39,410 nucleotides of DNA from Candidatus Methylomirabilota bacterium (GCA_016209735.1 JACQVN010000025.1:1-39410), one strand, 5' to 3'. Shown: positions 26,216 to 33,448, numbered from the stretch's first letter. Program-made: numbers and translations. The notes: a model not told the origin generated them from the sequence alone.

Positions 26216-26242
26216 ATAACACATTGGCACGCAAAATGTAAA
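26216..26242 (-). promoter_or_regulatory. possible promoter upstream of lptC
   Basis: The minus strand shows TTTACA, then 15-17 bases, then TGTTAT/TTATAG, immediately upstream of the lptC start. The spacing is imperfect and any transcript would have almost no leader. 26243-26334 holds nothing else. Confidence 0.3.
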
Positions 26243-26334
26243 GGCTTGCGTCGTGGAGGGAGCCCCGCCAACTCTGCCCTGCGCAAGACGCCTGGCGAAT
26301 CCGATCGGCACCGTTTCCTCCGGGCTCTCCCCAT

Positions 26335-27876
26335 TCAGGACCGCGGTCGCTCCTGCCCGCCGGGGGCGGACCCCACGGGCAGTTCTGTGCTCGCACCGCC
26401 CGCCGAAGGACTGGGAATCCGTCGCCAGCCGCGACCGGGTCGCAGCGAGACGGATCGCCACTCCGCATATGCTCCCAGCCCCGCCCCACCGCTCTCGCCC
26501 TCTCGGTACCAGGGCACGGCCGGGCCGAATCCGCCGGTACCGATCGGCGCATTGACCGTGACCGCCCGCACCGCGGCCCGGTCGATGGCCCGGCACGCCC
26601 GATCCAGGCGCTGGGTATACACGGCCAGGCTGACCCCTATCCTGATCCGCTCCGCGATCTCCAGGCCTTCTTCCATCCCGCGCATCGTCAAGAGGACCAG
26701 GGTCGGGCCGCAAGCCGGCTCGCGGGCTGCCCGCATGGTCGCACTCCCCTCCGCCAATACGGTTGGAGCATAGAAGAAGCCCTTGCGGTATTCCCCCTCG
26801 CGGAGCACCTCGCCCCCGCACAATAGTTTCGCCCCCTCCTTGAGTGCCAGGCGGGTAAAGGCGTGCGTCCCCTTGAGGCGGCCGTCGTTGATGAGGGGGC
26901 CGAGATCTACACCGGGCGAGCGGCCGTCCCCTATCTGGAGGGATTGGACGCGCGCGGCGATCCGTTCCGTGAACTCCAGCACGATCTTCTGGTGAACCAG
27001 GATTCGCGTGGCGGGCGCGCGTCGCTGGCCGGAGGTAGCCATTCCCCCGCTCACCGCCCCCTCCAGGGCCAAGTCCATGTCGGCGTCATCCAGGACGATG
27101 GTGGCGCTTCGGCCTCCGAGGTCCAGCCGGACCGGCTTGTGCTCCGCCGCACAGGCAATGGCCACCTCCCGGCCGACGGCGCTGGAGCCCGAGAACGACA
27201 CCAGGGCAACATCCGGGTGCCGGACCAACGGCGCTCCCGCTTCTTCCCCTGTGCCGTGCACGACCCCCAAGACCGCCGAGGGAATACCGGCCTCGAGCAC
27301 GAGATCCGCCAGTCGGGTGGCGACCAGCGGGGAGTCTTCTGCTGGCTTCAAGACCACGGGGCACCCGGCCGCCAAGGCGGGAAGGACCTGATGTACGACG
27401 CCACCCAGTGGGTGGCACCACGAGGCGATGACGGCAACGACCCCTACGGGCACCCGCATGCCGAAGGCAAGGCGCTCTCGGGCGTCCCGAGGCGGTCCGC
27501 CAGGATCGGGTCGCATGCCCTCCCCGGCGTAGTCGGCAACGGCCTCCAGCGCATCCCGGACCTCGGCCCGGGCCTCCACCTGGACTTTCCCCGTTTCCCT
27601 GACGATCAAGTCGACGAAAGCCTCTTGCCGCGTCCGCAACAGGTCTGCTGCCCGCAGCAGGAGGGAGGCGCGCTCCGAGGAAGGCACGTCGCGCCACACC
27701 AATTGGGCCGCCCGGGCGACCTCCACCGACCGATCGACGTCCCGATAATCCGAGCGGGGAAAGGCCCCGATAAGCTCTGTCCGGTTGGCGGGATTGATGT
27801 CGTGGAATACCCCGCTGCCGACAGCATCCACCTGTTTCCCGTCAATCAGGTTCTTGAAGCGATCCGTCACGGCCAC
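26335..27876 (-). CDS. aldehyde dehydrogenase-fold protein lacking catalytic residues
   Basis: Full-length ALDH-superfamily protein, 513 residues. The scaffold is intact: GAFPRSDYRDVDRSVEVARAA near 37; VVLKPAEDSPL (174-184) with cofactor Lys177; FSGSSAVGRE (228-237) for the Rossmann site. Each core catalytic residue is changed. The Asn of PWNFP is Cys154 (SWCHPL). The general base Glu of ELGG is Asp252 (LDLGGRS). The nucleophile Cys of GQxCxxxxR is Arg286 (GQRRAPATR). The second Glu of EExFGP is Pro387 (REPACGP). A C-terminal extension of about 40 residues is Pro/Gly/Ser-rich. The frame is open throughout, so this looks like a pseudoenzyme rather than a decayed gene. Start GTG at 27876; GTG at 27870 is possible. 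Confidence 0.85.
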   Translation of the reverse strand: MAVTDRFKNLIDGKQVDAVGSGVFHDINPANRTELIGAFPRSDYRDVDRSVEVARAAQLVWRDVPSSERASLLLRAADLLRTRQEAFVDLIVRETGKVQVEARAEVRDALEAVADYAGEGMRPDPGGPPRDARERLAFGMRVPVGVVAVIASWCHPLGGVVHQVLPALAAGCPVVLKPAEDSPLVATRLADLVLEAGIPSAVLGVVHGTGEEAGAPLVRHPDVALVSFSGSSAVGREVAIACAAEHKPVRLDLGGRSATIVLDDADMDLALEGAVSGGMATSGQRRAPATRILVHQKIVLEFTERIAARVQSLQIGDGRSPGVDLGPLINDGRLKGTHAFTRLALKEGAKLLCGGEVLREGEYRKGFFYAPTVLAEGSATMRAAREPACGPTLVLLTMRGMEEGLEIAERIRIGVSLAVYTQRLDRACRAIDRAAVRAVTVNAPIGTGGFGPAVPWYREGESGGAGLGAYAEWRSVSLRPGRGWRRIPSPSAGGASTELPVGSAPGGQERPRS

Positions 27877-28127
27877 CCTCGACCCACACCAGAGGTTTCA
27901 ACCCTCGGCGTTTCAACGACTGCGGCGCACCCCTCACGATTGCTTGGCTGTCAGGCAGGATGCCCAGGGTGAACTCTCTATCGACACCAGGCGAAGAGAG
28001 GAAAATGCCCACGGCGTGTCCAGGGGCATGATGGGGAAAGATCACGAGGAACGCGGCGAAGCCGGGGAGGAGAATACCACCGACACCAAGCCGTCAGCAA
28101 GCCTGAAGTCGAGAACCTGATCCACCG
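27877..28127. other. non-coding stretch upstream of the ALDH-like gene
   Basis: No convincing coding frame on either strand and no clear promoter; G+C drops toward the AT-rich patch that follows. Confidence 0.5.
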
Positions 28128-28260
28128 TAATTGAAGCGTAGATATTTTACATTGGCAGTGAATTTATCTATGTAACTATCGAAAAACATTGAGAAAAAAA
28201 ACTTACAAATACACTCTTGACGAACCCCAGGGAGTATGAATTAATACTCTCTATGAGTGC
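28128..28260. other. AT-rich patch with small inverted repeat
   Basis: The composition changes sharply to A/T-rich, with runs of A (28191-28200) and a perfect 6-bp inverted repeat GAGTAT-GAATTA-ATACTC (28232-28249). It is non-coding. It may hold the regulatory DNA of neighbouring transcripts or mark the edge of imported DNA. TTGACG at 28217 lacks a convincing -10. Confidence 0.55.
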
Positions 28261-28261
28261 A

Positions 28262-28285
28262 CGCTGGGGGGTGCCTCCCCCAGCG
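28262..28285. terminator. strong GC hairpin downstream of the micro-ORF array
   Basis: Perfect 9-bp stem CGCTGGGGG / CCCCCAGCG with a 6-base loop, 20 bases past the stop of the last micro-ORF. No U-run follows, so it may stabilise the 3' end or pause transcription rather than act as a classical intrinsic terminator. Confidence 0.5.
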
Positions 28286-28305
28286 GTACTGCCGGATATC
28301 GCAGC

Positions 28306-28362
28306 CTACTTCTTCTTCGCCGCCTTCTTGGCGGGCTTCTTCGCGGCTTTCTTCGTCGCCAT
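28306..28362 (-). CDS. lysine-rich micro-ORF, copy 1 (18 aa)
   Basis: Encodes MATKKAAKKPAKKAAKKK and then TAG. Nine of 18 residues are Lys, the rest Ala, Pro, Thr. A strong Shine-Dalgarno GGAGGTGA lies upstream of the ATG. The peptide looks like one repeat of a histone-H1-like C-terminal tail (AlgP/HctB style) made as a stand-alone product. Compared with copies 2 and 3 the DNA has diverged and gained an AKK segment while the protein pattern is kept, which suggests selection on the peptide. It lies about 65 bases downstream of copy 2. Possible roles are binding DNA, RNA, polyphosphate or acidic surfaces; none is shown. Confidence 0.65.
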   Translation of the reverse strand: MATKKAAKKPAKKAAKKK

Positions 28363-28427
28363 TCGTCATTCACCTCCTCGCGCAGGGAACAGGGATTCGC
28401 TAGGGTCGTCCACCGAATCATCCCCGC

Positions 28428-28478
28428 TTACTTCTTCTTCTTCGCCGGCTTCTTGGCAGCAGCCTTCTTCGTCGCCAT
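28428..28478 (-). CDS. lysine-rich micro-ORF, copy 2 (16 aa)
   Basis: Encodes MATKKAAAKKPAKKKK and then TAA, preceded by AAAGGAGGTGAG, a near-perfect Shine-Dalgarno. The ORF and its leader (28429-28498) are identical over 70 bases to the copy-3 unit at 28538-28607, so this is a recent tandem duplication. The stop differs (TAA against TAG). Confidence 0.68.
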   Translation of the reverse strand: MATKKAAAKKPAKKKK

Positions 28479-28536
28479 GGATTCACTCACCTCCTTTCCT
28501 TCAAGATGCGACAAACTCCTCACCTCCCTGTAGCCC

Positions 28537-28587
28537 CTACTTCTTCTTCTTCGCCGGCTTCTTGGCAGCAGCCTTCTTCGTCGCCAT
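28537..28587 (-). CDS. lysine-rich micro-ORF, copy 3 (16 aa)
   Basis: Same peptide as copy 2, with the same AAAGGAGGTGAG leader, ending in TAG. It is the promoter-proximal copy, starting 43 bases after the stop of the HEPN gene on the same strand. The three ORFs could therefore be the tail of the MNT-HEPN transcript. An upstream in-frame extension into the HEPN region is open but lacks a ribosome site, whereas the ATG here has an ideal one. Confidence 0.68.
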   Translation of the reverse strand: MATKKAAAKKPAKKKK

Positions 28588-28630
28588 GGATTCACTCACC
28601 TCCTTTCTTAGCCCAGGCTCGCCCGACGTG

Positions 28631-29080
28631 TCAGAGAAGCACCAACTGGGGGTTTCGAGTCCGGGCGATCTCGAGAATTCGCTCCGTGAAGAGCTGTGCG
28701 TCCTTGATAGCCCCCTCGACCTCATAGCGCGAGGTCGGTTGTCCCGGCTCCTCCAAGATCAACTGCCATCGGCGCCGCATGCGGTCAAAGGCGTTCACGA
28801 GCGGCCGACCCTCCTCGCCGAGAATCTCCCCGATCAGGCGAACCACCGTTCGCTGCTGATCGCGACCCCTGGGACGCAATCCCTCCGCCACGATGGCCGC
28901 CCGAGCCGCACGTAACATGGCCTGGTAGGCAATGGCGTAGGCCCATTCACGGTCGAGGCTGGCCGTGGCCCGCGCCGTTGCCAGATCCTTCTGCGCCCTC
29001 CCGAGCAACGCGCCCACCTGGGGGAAATTGGGCTTAATCTCCTCCACCAATCCCTTCTCACGCAACTCCTCATACGCCAT
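28631..29080 (-). CDS. HEPN domain protein
   Basis: All-helical protein of 149 residues of the HEPN superfamily (LGRAQKDLATARATASLDREWAYAIAYQAMLRAARAAIVAEG...). It is the usual partner of MNT nucleotidyltransferases in toxin-antitoxin modules. The toxic RNase motif R-x4-6-H is not seen: the corresponding helix reads NAFDRMRRRWQLILEE without His. The position often occupied by HHRT is QQRT. It may therefore be a non-toxic or regulatory form. Its start overlaps the 3' end of the MNT gene by 11 bases, and the micro-ORF array follows at once. Confidence 0.8.
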   Translation of the reverse strand: MAYEELREKGLVEEIKPNFPQVGALLGRAQKDLATARATASLDREWAYAIAYQAMLRAARAAIVAEGLRPRGRDQQRTVVRLIGEILGEEGRPLVNAFDRMRRRWQLILEEPGQPTSRYEVEGAIKDAQLFTERILEIARTRNPQLVLL

Positions 29081-29639
29081 CGCCTTGACCGATCAGCAAG
29101 GTGGAACGCCCGCCGAGCACTTCGGTAACGAAGGGATCTGCATCTGTCTTCCTGCGCTCAAATTCCCCTTCGTCGAACACGGTGTAATTGATCTCCCGAC
29201 TCAATTCCCCTTCCAGGCGGGTGATGGTCTCGTTCAGAGCGGCAAGATCTACGCGTCCCACGATGAGGACCGGGATCGCTCCCGTGCCCTCCCTCGGCGC
29301 ATGGGCGTTCATGCTATACATCCAAGCCTGTCGCAAGCCGGTGAGATTCTTCAACGCCGCGGCCAAGGCCCCTTGCATCCCAACGGTCTTGGTGATGAGG
29401 CCCTTCACTTCCGGGTAGATGGCCGAGTCCTTGCTGACGGAGTAATACCGGAGATTTCCGACTTTTTCGCTGACCAAAAGTCCCAGTCGCTCTAGATTGT
29501 CGAGCTCACGCTTGATTCCGGAGATATCCCGACCAAGATCCCTGGCAATCTGTCGAACATAGAAGTTGGCGTTCTCTCGGGTAAAAAAGAGTCGCAGGAT
29601 ATCTACCCTCGTCTTGGATGAGAAGAGTCTTTCCAGCAT
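29070..29639 (-). CDS. winged-helix / MNT nucleotidyltransferase-fold protein, active site degenerate
   Basis: 189 residues. The N-terminal winged helix (about 1-75; LERLFSSKTRVDILRLFFTRENANFYVRQIARDLG) should bind DNA. It is followed by an MNT fold with REINYTVFDEGEFERRKTDADPFVTEVL. Against the usual GS-x(9-11)-DxD pattern, the GS is Ser109-Met110 and the two Asp are Ala121 and Pro123 (GAIPVLIVG), while alignment length is unchanged. Nucleotide transfer is therefore unlikely; the protein may act as repressor and HEPN-binding partner. ATG 29639 has AGGAGAGG upstream and a clear promoter. Confidence 0.82.
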   Translation of the reverse strand: MLERLFSSKTRVDILRLFFTRENANFYVRQIARDLGRDISGIKRELDNLERLGLLVSEKVGNLRYYSVSKDSAIYPEVKGLITKTVGMQGALAAALKNLTGLRQAWMYSMNAHAPREGTGAIPVLIVGRVDLAALNETITRLEGELSREINYTVFDEGEFERRKTDADPFVTEVLGGRSTLLIGQGDGV

Positions 29640-29661
29640 TCGTCCTCTCCTATCGTTGATA

Positions 29662-29691
29662 TATATAGATCGACCGTTCTGCCCTTGTCAA
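29662..29691 (-). promoter_or_regulatory. sigma-70 promoter of the MNT-HEPN operon
   Basis: TTGACA (29686-29691) and TATATA (29662-29667) are separated by 18 bases, with an AT-alternating stretch around the -10. The -10 lies about 25 bases upstream of the ATG. The winged-helix protein may autoregulate here. The upstream flank (29690-29770) is AT-rich and appears non-coding. Confidence 0.75.
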
Positions 29692-29870
29692 CACTTTTTT
29701 TAATCCAAATTTCACAATCCATGACGTCTGGCATGTACGGAATGAGTGCCTTGCCTATAGACCCCTGAATTAGTCTGCTATCCTACACCGCATGCACCAT
29801 CGCCCATGGCCTCGAAGATCGACCTCGCGAGCCTGGTCCGAGCGATGCCGACGATGGCGCCTGGGCGGAA

Positions 29871-30098
29871 ATGGCCTTTCGGGCCGGGATGGAGGCGTGG
29901 GTCTTTGAGCAGTCCTGGCGCTGGCGGGAGATCGGCACGGAGGCGAGCCGACTGGCCGTGTCCCGAGATCAGTTCATCGACGGGATGCGACGGGGAAGCG
30001 GACGATCGGCCATGGGCGATCGGGGGTTCGCCGGGGCGCACCGTGCCGACGATTCGCGGTGCCTACACTCCTCTGGAGATCGGCGCGCGGAGCATTAA
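29871..30098 (+). CDS. doubtful small ORF, convergent to the MFS gene
   Basis: The plus frame reads MAFRAGMEAWVFEQSWRWRE... for 75 codons, Trp-rich with GC-rich third positions, extending open upstream to about 29800. There is no clear Shine-Dalgarno and it overlaps the MFS end by 36 bases. It is either a gene remnant or chance; nothing was recognised. It is the only coding-like signal in 29692-30062. Confidence 0.22.
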   Translation: MAFRAGMEAWVFEQSWRWREIGTEASRLAVSRDQFIDGMRRGSGRSAMGDRGFAGAHRADDSRCLHSSGDRRAEH

Positions 30099-31208
30099 CG
30101 CCAGCAGGCCCGCGACACCCGGCAAGCCGTTGAGGAACCAGACGCTGGCGGGGAGCCCGGCGAGGTCCGCCAGCATGCCCGACAACCCGACCCCGACCCC
30201 GCCCGCCCCGAAGGCCAAGCCCAGCGACAGGCCGGACGCCAATCCGAGGCGCTCCGGGATCAGCTCCTGCGCAAAGACGGTGGTCACGGAGAAGGACGCC
30301 AAGAGCGCGGTCCCGGCAAGCGCCCACAGGATCCAACGAAGCGCCCCTGGAACCACCATGGCCGCCGCCATGAGGGGCGGGAAGGCCAGCAGCGAGATGG
30401 CCATGACCTGCTGTAATCCAACGCGGTCCGACAGGTGGCCGCCGATGAGCCCCCCCACGGCACCGGAGAAGAGGAACACGAACAGGGCGTAACCGGTCGT
30501 TTCCAGGCTTACCCCCTGCTCGCGCAGCAGCAGGGGAATGAAGATCAGAAGGCCGGAATATGCCCAGGAGCGGAGAATAATCGCCGCGCACAGGATGCCG
30601 AGCTGGCGCCAGGGGATGGGTGCCGTCTTCTGTCGGGGAGCGGCGGCGGGGCGGGGCGTGGCAACTTCGAATTCCTCCCTGCACGCTTGTAGCGCCAGCG
30701 CCATGAGGAGGCTGGGGGCTGCGATCGCCACCGTGCCCGGGAGGCCGAACCGGGTCATCAGCCAGGCGGCGATCACCGGCCCAATGGCGAAGCCCAGATT
30801 CCCTCCCGCCGAAAAAAGGGACATGCCGAATCCGCGTTGGCTGCCCGACGCCCGGGCTACGGCGATGGAGGCCACCGGGTGAAAGGCGGCGCTCCCGAAG
30901 CCTGTGCAGACAATCACGGCCAGCAACGCCAGAAAGCTGGGCACGAAGCCCAGGGTCCCCAGGAGGGCTCCTGTCCAGGCGATCCCTGCCGGAATGAACC
31001 AGCGGGTATGCCAACGGTCCGCGAGATAGCCGAACCCGGGCTGGATCACGGACGAGAAGAGATTCAGGAGGGCGGCTGCGAGTCCAATCTGCGCGTAGTT
31101 GAGATGGAACCGGTCCGCCAGGACGGGAAGAATCACGGGCAGGGTGTTTACGGAGCCATCGATTACGGCGTGGGCAAGCACGGCCAGACCGATGGGGCGC
31201 CTGCGCAT
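30063..31208 (-). CDS. MFS transporter, fosmidomycin-resistance (Fsr)-like
   Basis: Twelve-helix major facilitator of about 381 residues. HAVIDGSVNTLPVILPVLADRF near the N-terminus and PGFGYLADRW (MFS motif A region) resemble the Fsr/YfnC drug-efflux subfamily. SLGLAFGAGGVGVGLSGMLAD is near the C-terminus. The ATG at 31208 follows the DUF554 stop by two bases; a GTG at 31214 would overlap it. The substrate is unknown. It forms a pair with the DUF554 gene. Confidence 0.88.
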   Translation of the reverse strand: MRRRPIGLAVLAHAVIDGSVNTLPVILPVLADRFHLNYAQIGLAAALLNLFSSVIQPGFGYLADRWHTRWFIPAGIAWTGALLGTLGFVPSFLALLAVIVCTGFGSAAFHPVASIAVARASGSQRGFGMSLFSAGGNLGFAIGPVIAAWLMTRFGLPGTVAIAAPSLLMALALQACREEFEVATPRPAAAPRQKTAPIPWRQLGILCAAIILRSWAYSGLLIFIPLLLREQGVSLETTGYALFVFLFSGAVGGLIGGHLSDRVGLQQVMAISLLAFPPLMAAAMVVPGALRWILWALAGTALLASFSVTTVFAQELIPERLGLASGLSLGLAFGAGGVGVGLSGMLADLAGLPASVWFLNGLPGVAGLLALMLRAPISRGV

Positions 31209-31210
31209 CG

Positions 31211-31900
31211 TCACCACCCCAGGGCGCGCCGGCCGACAGCGAGCAGGACCACGACGAGCAGGGCCGGCAACAGGTTTGCAACCCGCAGCCGCTTGAGGTC
31301 CAGGAGGAGGAGGCCGATCCCCACGATCAACAACCCGCCGGTCGCGGTGAGCTCGTGCAGGATCTCGGGCTCCAACAGGAATCCGAGCCGGTTGCCCAAC
31401 AGAGTGAGCCCGCCCTGCAGGACCAGCACCGTCACGACGGAGAAGGCCACGCCGATGCCCAAGCTGGCGGAGAAGGCCACCGAGGCCGCGCCGTCCAGCA
31501 TCGCCTTGGCGTAAAGGAGCTCCGCCTCGCCCCCGATCCCTTCCTGGATGGACCCCAGGATGGTCATGGGGCCGACGCAAAAGACAAGACTGGCCGTCAC
31601 GTAGCCGGTGACGAAGCTCCCCGAGTCGGTGCGCGCCCAGGCCTTGAGCCGCTCGCCCGCCTTCTCCAGCATCCCCTCCAGGTCGAGCCATTCGCCCAGC
31701 ACCCCGCCCAGCACCATGCTGGCGATGACGACGAGGACGCTTCGTGCCTTGAGGGCCATCTGGATGCCGATAAGTAACGTCGACAGGCCCAGCCCGGTGA
31801 CGATGATCCGCTGCAGGCGCTCGGGCAGGCGCGCCCCGGCGGCCAGGCCGATGGCGCTCCCCAGGAGGATCGCCGCCACATTCACCAACGTCCCGCGCAC
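31211..31900 (-). CDS. DUF554 family membrane protein
   Basis: About 229 residues, six to seven membrane helices, matching the DUF554 (YqgA/YdfK) family. Motifs: GTLVNVAAILLGSAIGL at the N-terminus, MVLGGVLGEWLD, VFCVGPMTILGSIQEG, and LDGAASVAFSASLGIGVAFS. The GTG at 31900 is preferred because GAGGGG precedes it and the family starts here; the longer frame to 31939 runs into the ferredoxin terminator region. Transport function is only suspected for this family. Confidence 0.88.
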   Translation of the reverse strand: MRGTLVNVAAILLGSAIGLAAGARLPERLQRIIVTGLGLSTLLIGIQMALKARSVLVVIASMVLGGVLGEWLDLEGMLEKAGERLKAWARTDSGSFVTGYVTASLVFCVGPMTILGSIQEGIGGEAELLYAKAMLDGAASVAFSASLGIGVAFSVVTVLVLQGGLTLLGNRLGFLLEPEILHELTATGGLLIVGIGLLLLDLKRLRVANLLPALLVVVLLAVGRRALGW

Positions 31901-31939
31901 AGGCCCCTCGCTCGGCCCACCGTGTCCCGACGCGACCAC

Positions 31940-31983
31940 GAAAAAAGAACGGGGCCAAGGATGCCTGAGCCTCCTGGCCCCGT
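31940..31983 (-). terminator. intrinsic terminator of the ferredoxin gene
   Basis: On the minus strand a 9-bp stem ACGGGGCCA / TGGCCCCGT (31975-31983 with 31949-31957/8) is followed by TCTTTTTT. It lies 24 bases past the ferredoxin stop. Confidence 0.85.
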
Positions 31984-32006
31984 CAAGGTCAAAGGCGAAA
32001 TCGGTC

Positions 32007-32273
32007 TTAGCTCAACACCGGCTCCTTGTCAGGATGCAGCGTCCTGAACTTGACCAGCAGGGCGTCCTTGTCTTCCTGGCGACCGGGATCCTTCTCGATG
32101 CTATCGGTAGGACAAGCGGACATGCACTGCGGCTCGGCGAAATGGCCGACGCACTCGGTGCACAGGTCCGAATTAATCAGATAGTGGTCCTCGCCCTCGC
32201 TGATGGCCCCGTTCGGGCACTCGGGCTCACAGGCCCCGCAACTGCTGCACTCGTCGGTGATATGAAGCGCCAT
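32007..32273 (-). CDS. 2[4Fe-4S] ferredoxin, YfhL-like
   Basis: Small electron carrier of 88 residues with two cluster motifs: CSSCGACEPECP (9-20) and, with the insertion typical of the Alvin/YfhL group, CTECVGHFAEPQCMSACP (38-55). GGAGGAG precedes the ATG. It is monocistronic: a terminator follows and the MscS gene upstream has its own terminator. The redox partner is not evident. Confidence 0.93.
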   Translation of the reverse strand: MALHITDECSSCGACEPECPNGAISEGEDHYLINSDLCTECVGHFAEPQCMSACPTDSIEKDPGRQEDKDALLVKFRTLHPDKEPVLS

Positions 32274-32368
32274 GAGTCTCCTCCCCGTGTGACGCGGAAT
32301 GGCCGCGCGCGTTTTTGGGTAATTTCAACAATGCCTCAATATAGGGAACTTCGCTCCCGGCGGAAAGG

Positions 32369-32399
32369 AAAAAGCCGCCGCATCCTGCCGATGCGCGGC
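32369..32399 (-). terminator. intrinsic terminator of the mscS gene
   Basis: The minus-strand stem GCCGCGCATC / GATGCGGCGGC (32390-32399 with 32374-32384, one bulge) has a 5-base loop and is followed by TTTTTCC. It is about 50 bases past the mscS stop. Confidence 0.75.
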
Positions 32400-32450
32400 A
32401 AAGGAACGCATGACCGGACAATTCCCCCGCCGCGGCCCCCCGTCTCCGCC

Positions 32451-33266
32451 TCAGGGTTCCGGCGACACCATCCGAATCTCCCGGATCGGGTAGGGGATGC
32501 CGATGGCGCGCTCGCGGAAGCGGTCCAAGATGGCCCGGTACACCTCGTACTGAACGCGCCAAAAGTCTTCGGCGCGGCACCAGGGGCGCAGCGCGAAGCG
32601 AACCCCCGAATCCCCCAAGGCCGCGATGCCAATCTCCGGGGACGGGACCTTCAGGACGCGGGGATTGGCGGCCAGGACTTCCTGCATCGTCTGCAGCGCC
32701 CGATCCATGTCCTCCTGATAGCCCACCTCCACGGTCATGGGCACGCGGCGCTCGCCGCTGTAATTGTAGACGATCTCTCCCACGATCCTGCGGTTGGGCA
32801 CGATCACCCTGGCGTCTTCCAGCGTGCGCAAGAGAATACTGGTGAGGTTGATAGCCTCGACCTGTCCGCGCACGCTCCCAATCTCGATGTAATCGCCGAT
32901 GCGGAAGAGGTGGGAGAACATGATGCTCAGCCCGGCGGCAACGTTCCCCAGCACCCCCTGCAGCGCGAAGCCCCCCGCCACCCCGGCGACGCTGATCCCA
33001 GCGACCAGCGCGGTGACCTGGACGCCGAACTTGTCCAGCGCCAGGATGGTGGTGAACAGGAGGATCACGATCTTGGCGGCGCGAACCAGAAGGGTCTGGA
33101 GGTGCCGCTCCAGGGTCGTCTTGGTGAGCGACCGCTCCACGAACCCGCCGGCGATGCGAGCCACGATGACCCCGCCCACCAGGATGGCCATGGCGGCGAT
33201 CACCTGGAAGCTGTAACGCACCAGCAGATCGATCACGATGTCGAAGACGGCGCTAGGATCCATCAT
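32451..33266 (-). CDS. mscS: small-conductance mechanosensitive channel, MscS family
   Basis: About 271 residues. Three membrane helices are present; the pore helix is Gly/Ala-rich (VAGISVAGVAGGFALQGVLGNVAAGLSIMFSHLF) and is followed by RIGDYIEIGSVRGQVEAINLTSILLRT. Beta-domain VIVPNRRIV and a C-terminal alpha-beta domain complete the fold. The ATG at 33266 has GGAGGAGGAAGAG upstream. It probably protects against hypo-osmotic shock. It is transcribed away from the repeat-rich gap to the NifU-like gene. Confidence 0.93.
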   Translation of the reverse strand: MMDPSAVFDIVIDLLVRYSFQVIAAMAILVGGVIVARIAGGFVERSLTKTTLERHLQTLLVRAAKIVILLFTTILALDKFGVQVTALVAGISVAGVAGGFALQGVLGNVAAGLSIMFSHLFRIGDYIEIGSVRGQVEAINLTSILLRTLEDARVIVPNRRIVGEIVYNYSGERRVPMTVEVGYQEDMDRALQTMQEVLAANPRVLKVPSPEIGIAALGDSGVRFALRPWCRAEDFWRVQYEVYRAILDRFRERAIGIPYPIREIRMVSPEP

Positions 33267-33396
33267 GCGCTCTTCCTCCTCCGCCCGGAGCCTGGCACGA
33301 TACCCTTCTTGCCTATGCTCCACTCCCACCGACACTGGTCATTGGGAATAGCGTCATTCGATCCGGATAACTCACGCGTCCCTCGGTTAATCTGGG

Positions 33397-33438
33397 TGGC
33401 GGCCTTGGCGGGCCCCGGTGGCGCCTTGGCGGTTTCCT
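33397..33438. repeat. CCTTGGCGG quasi-tandem repeat
   Basis: Near-copies of CCTTGGCGG (TGGCGGCCTTGGCGGG, TGGCGCCTTGGCGG) directly after the NifU-like gene. Same style as the other intergenic repeat clusters. Confidence 0.6.
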
Positions 33439-33448
33439 CGGGTCAAGG

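Larger units (their letters stand above)
28428..28607. repeat. 70-bp perfect direct repeat (micro-ORF plus RBS)
   Basis: 28429-28498 and 28538-28607 are identical, offset 109 bases. The copy-1 unit (28306-28380) is a diverged third member. Confidence 0.9.

Noticed and set aside
26225-26230. TGGCAC as the -24 box of a sigma-54 promoter
   Set aside because: The matching -12 (TTGC) is absent at the right spacing and no plus-strand gene follows.
28217-28247. TTGACG-17-ATTAAT as a plus-strand promoter
   Set aside because: Weak -10 and no plus-strand gene downstream.
28217-28915. 232-codon plus-strand frame rich in Phe/Ser across the micro-ORFs
   Set aside because: It is the mirror of Lys codons (CTT/TTC) and crosses three ideal Shine-Dalgarno sites on the other strand; no RBS of its own.
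29778-30041. Minus-strand 87-codon frame upstream of the MNT promoter
   Set aside because: Pro/Arg/Gly-rich shadow-like composition, no RBS, no homology recognised.
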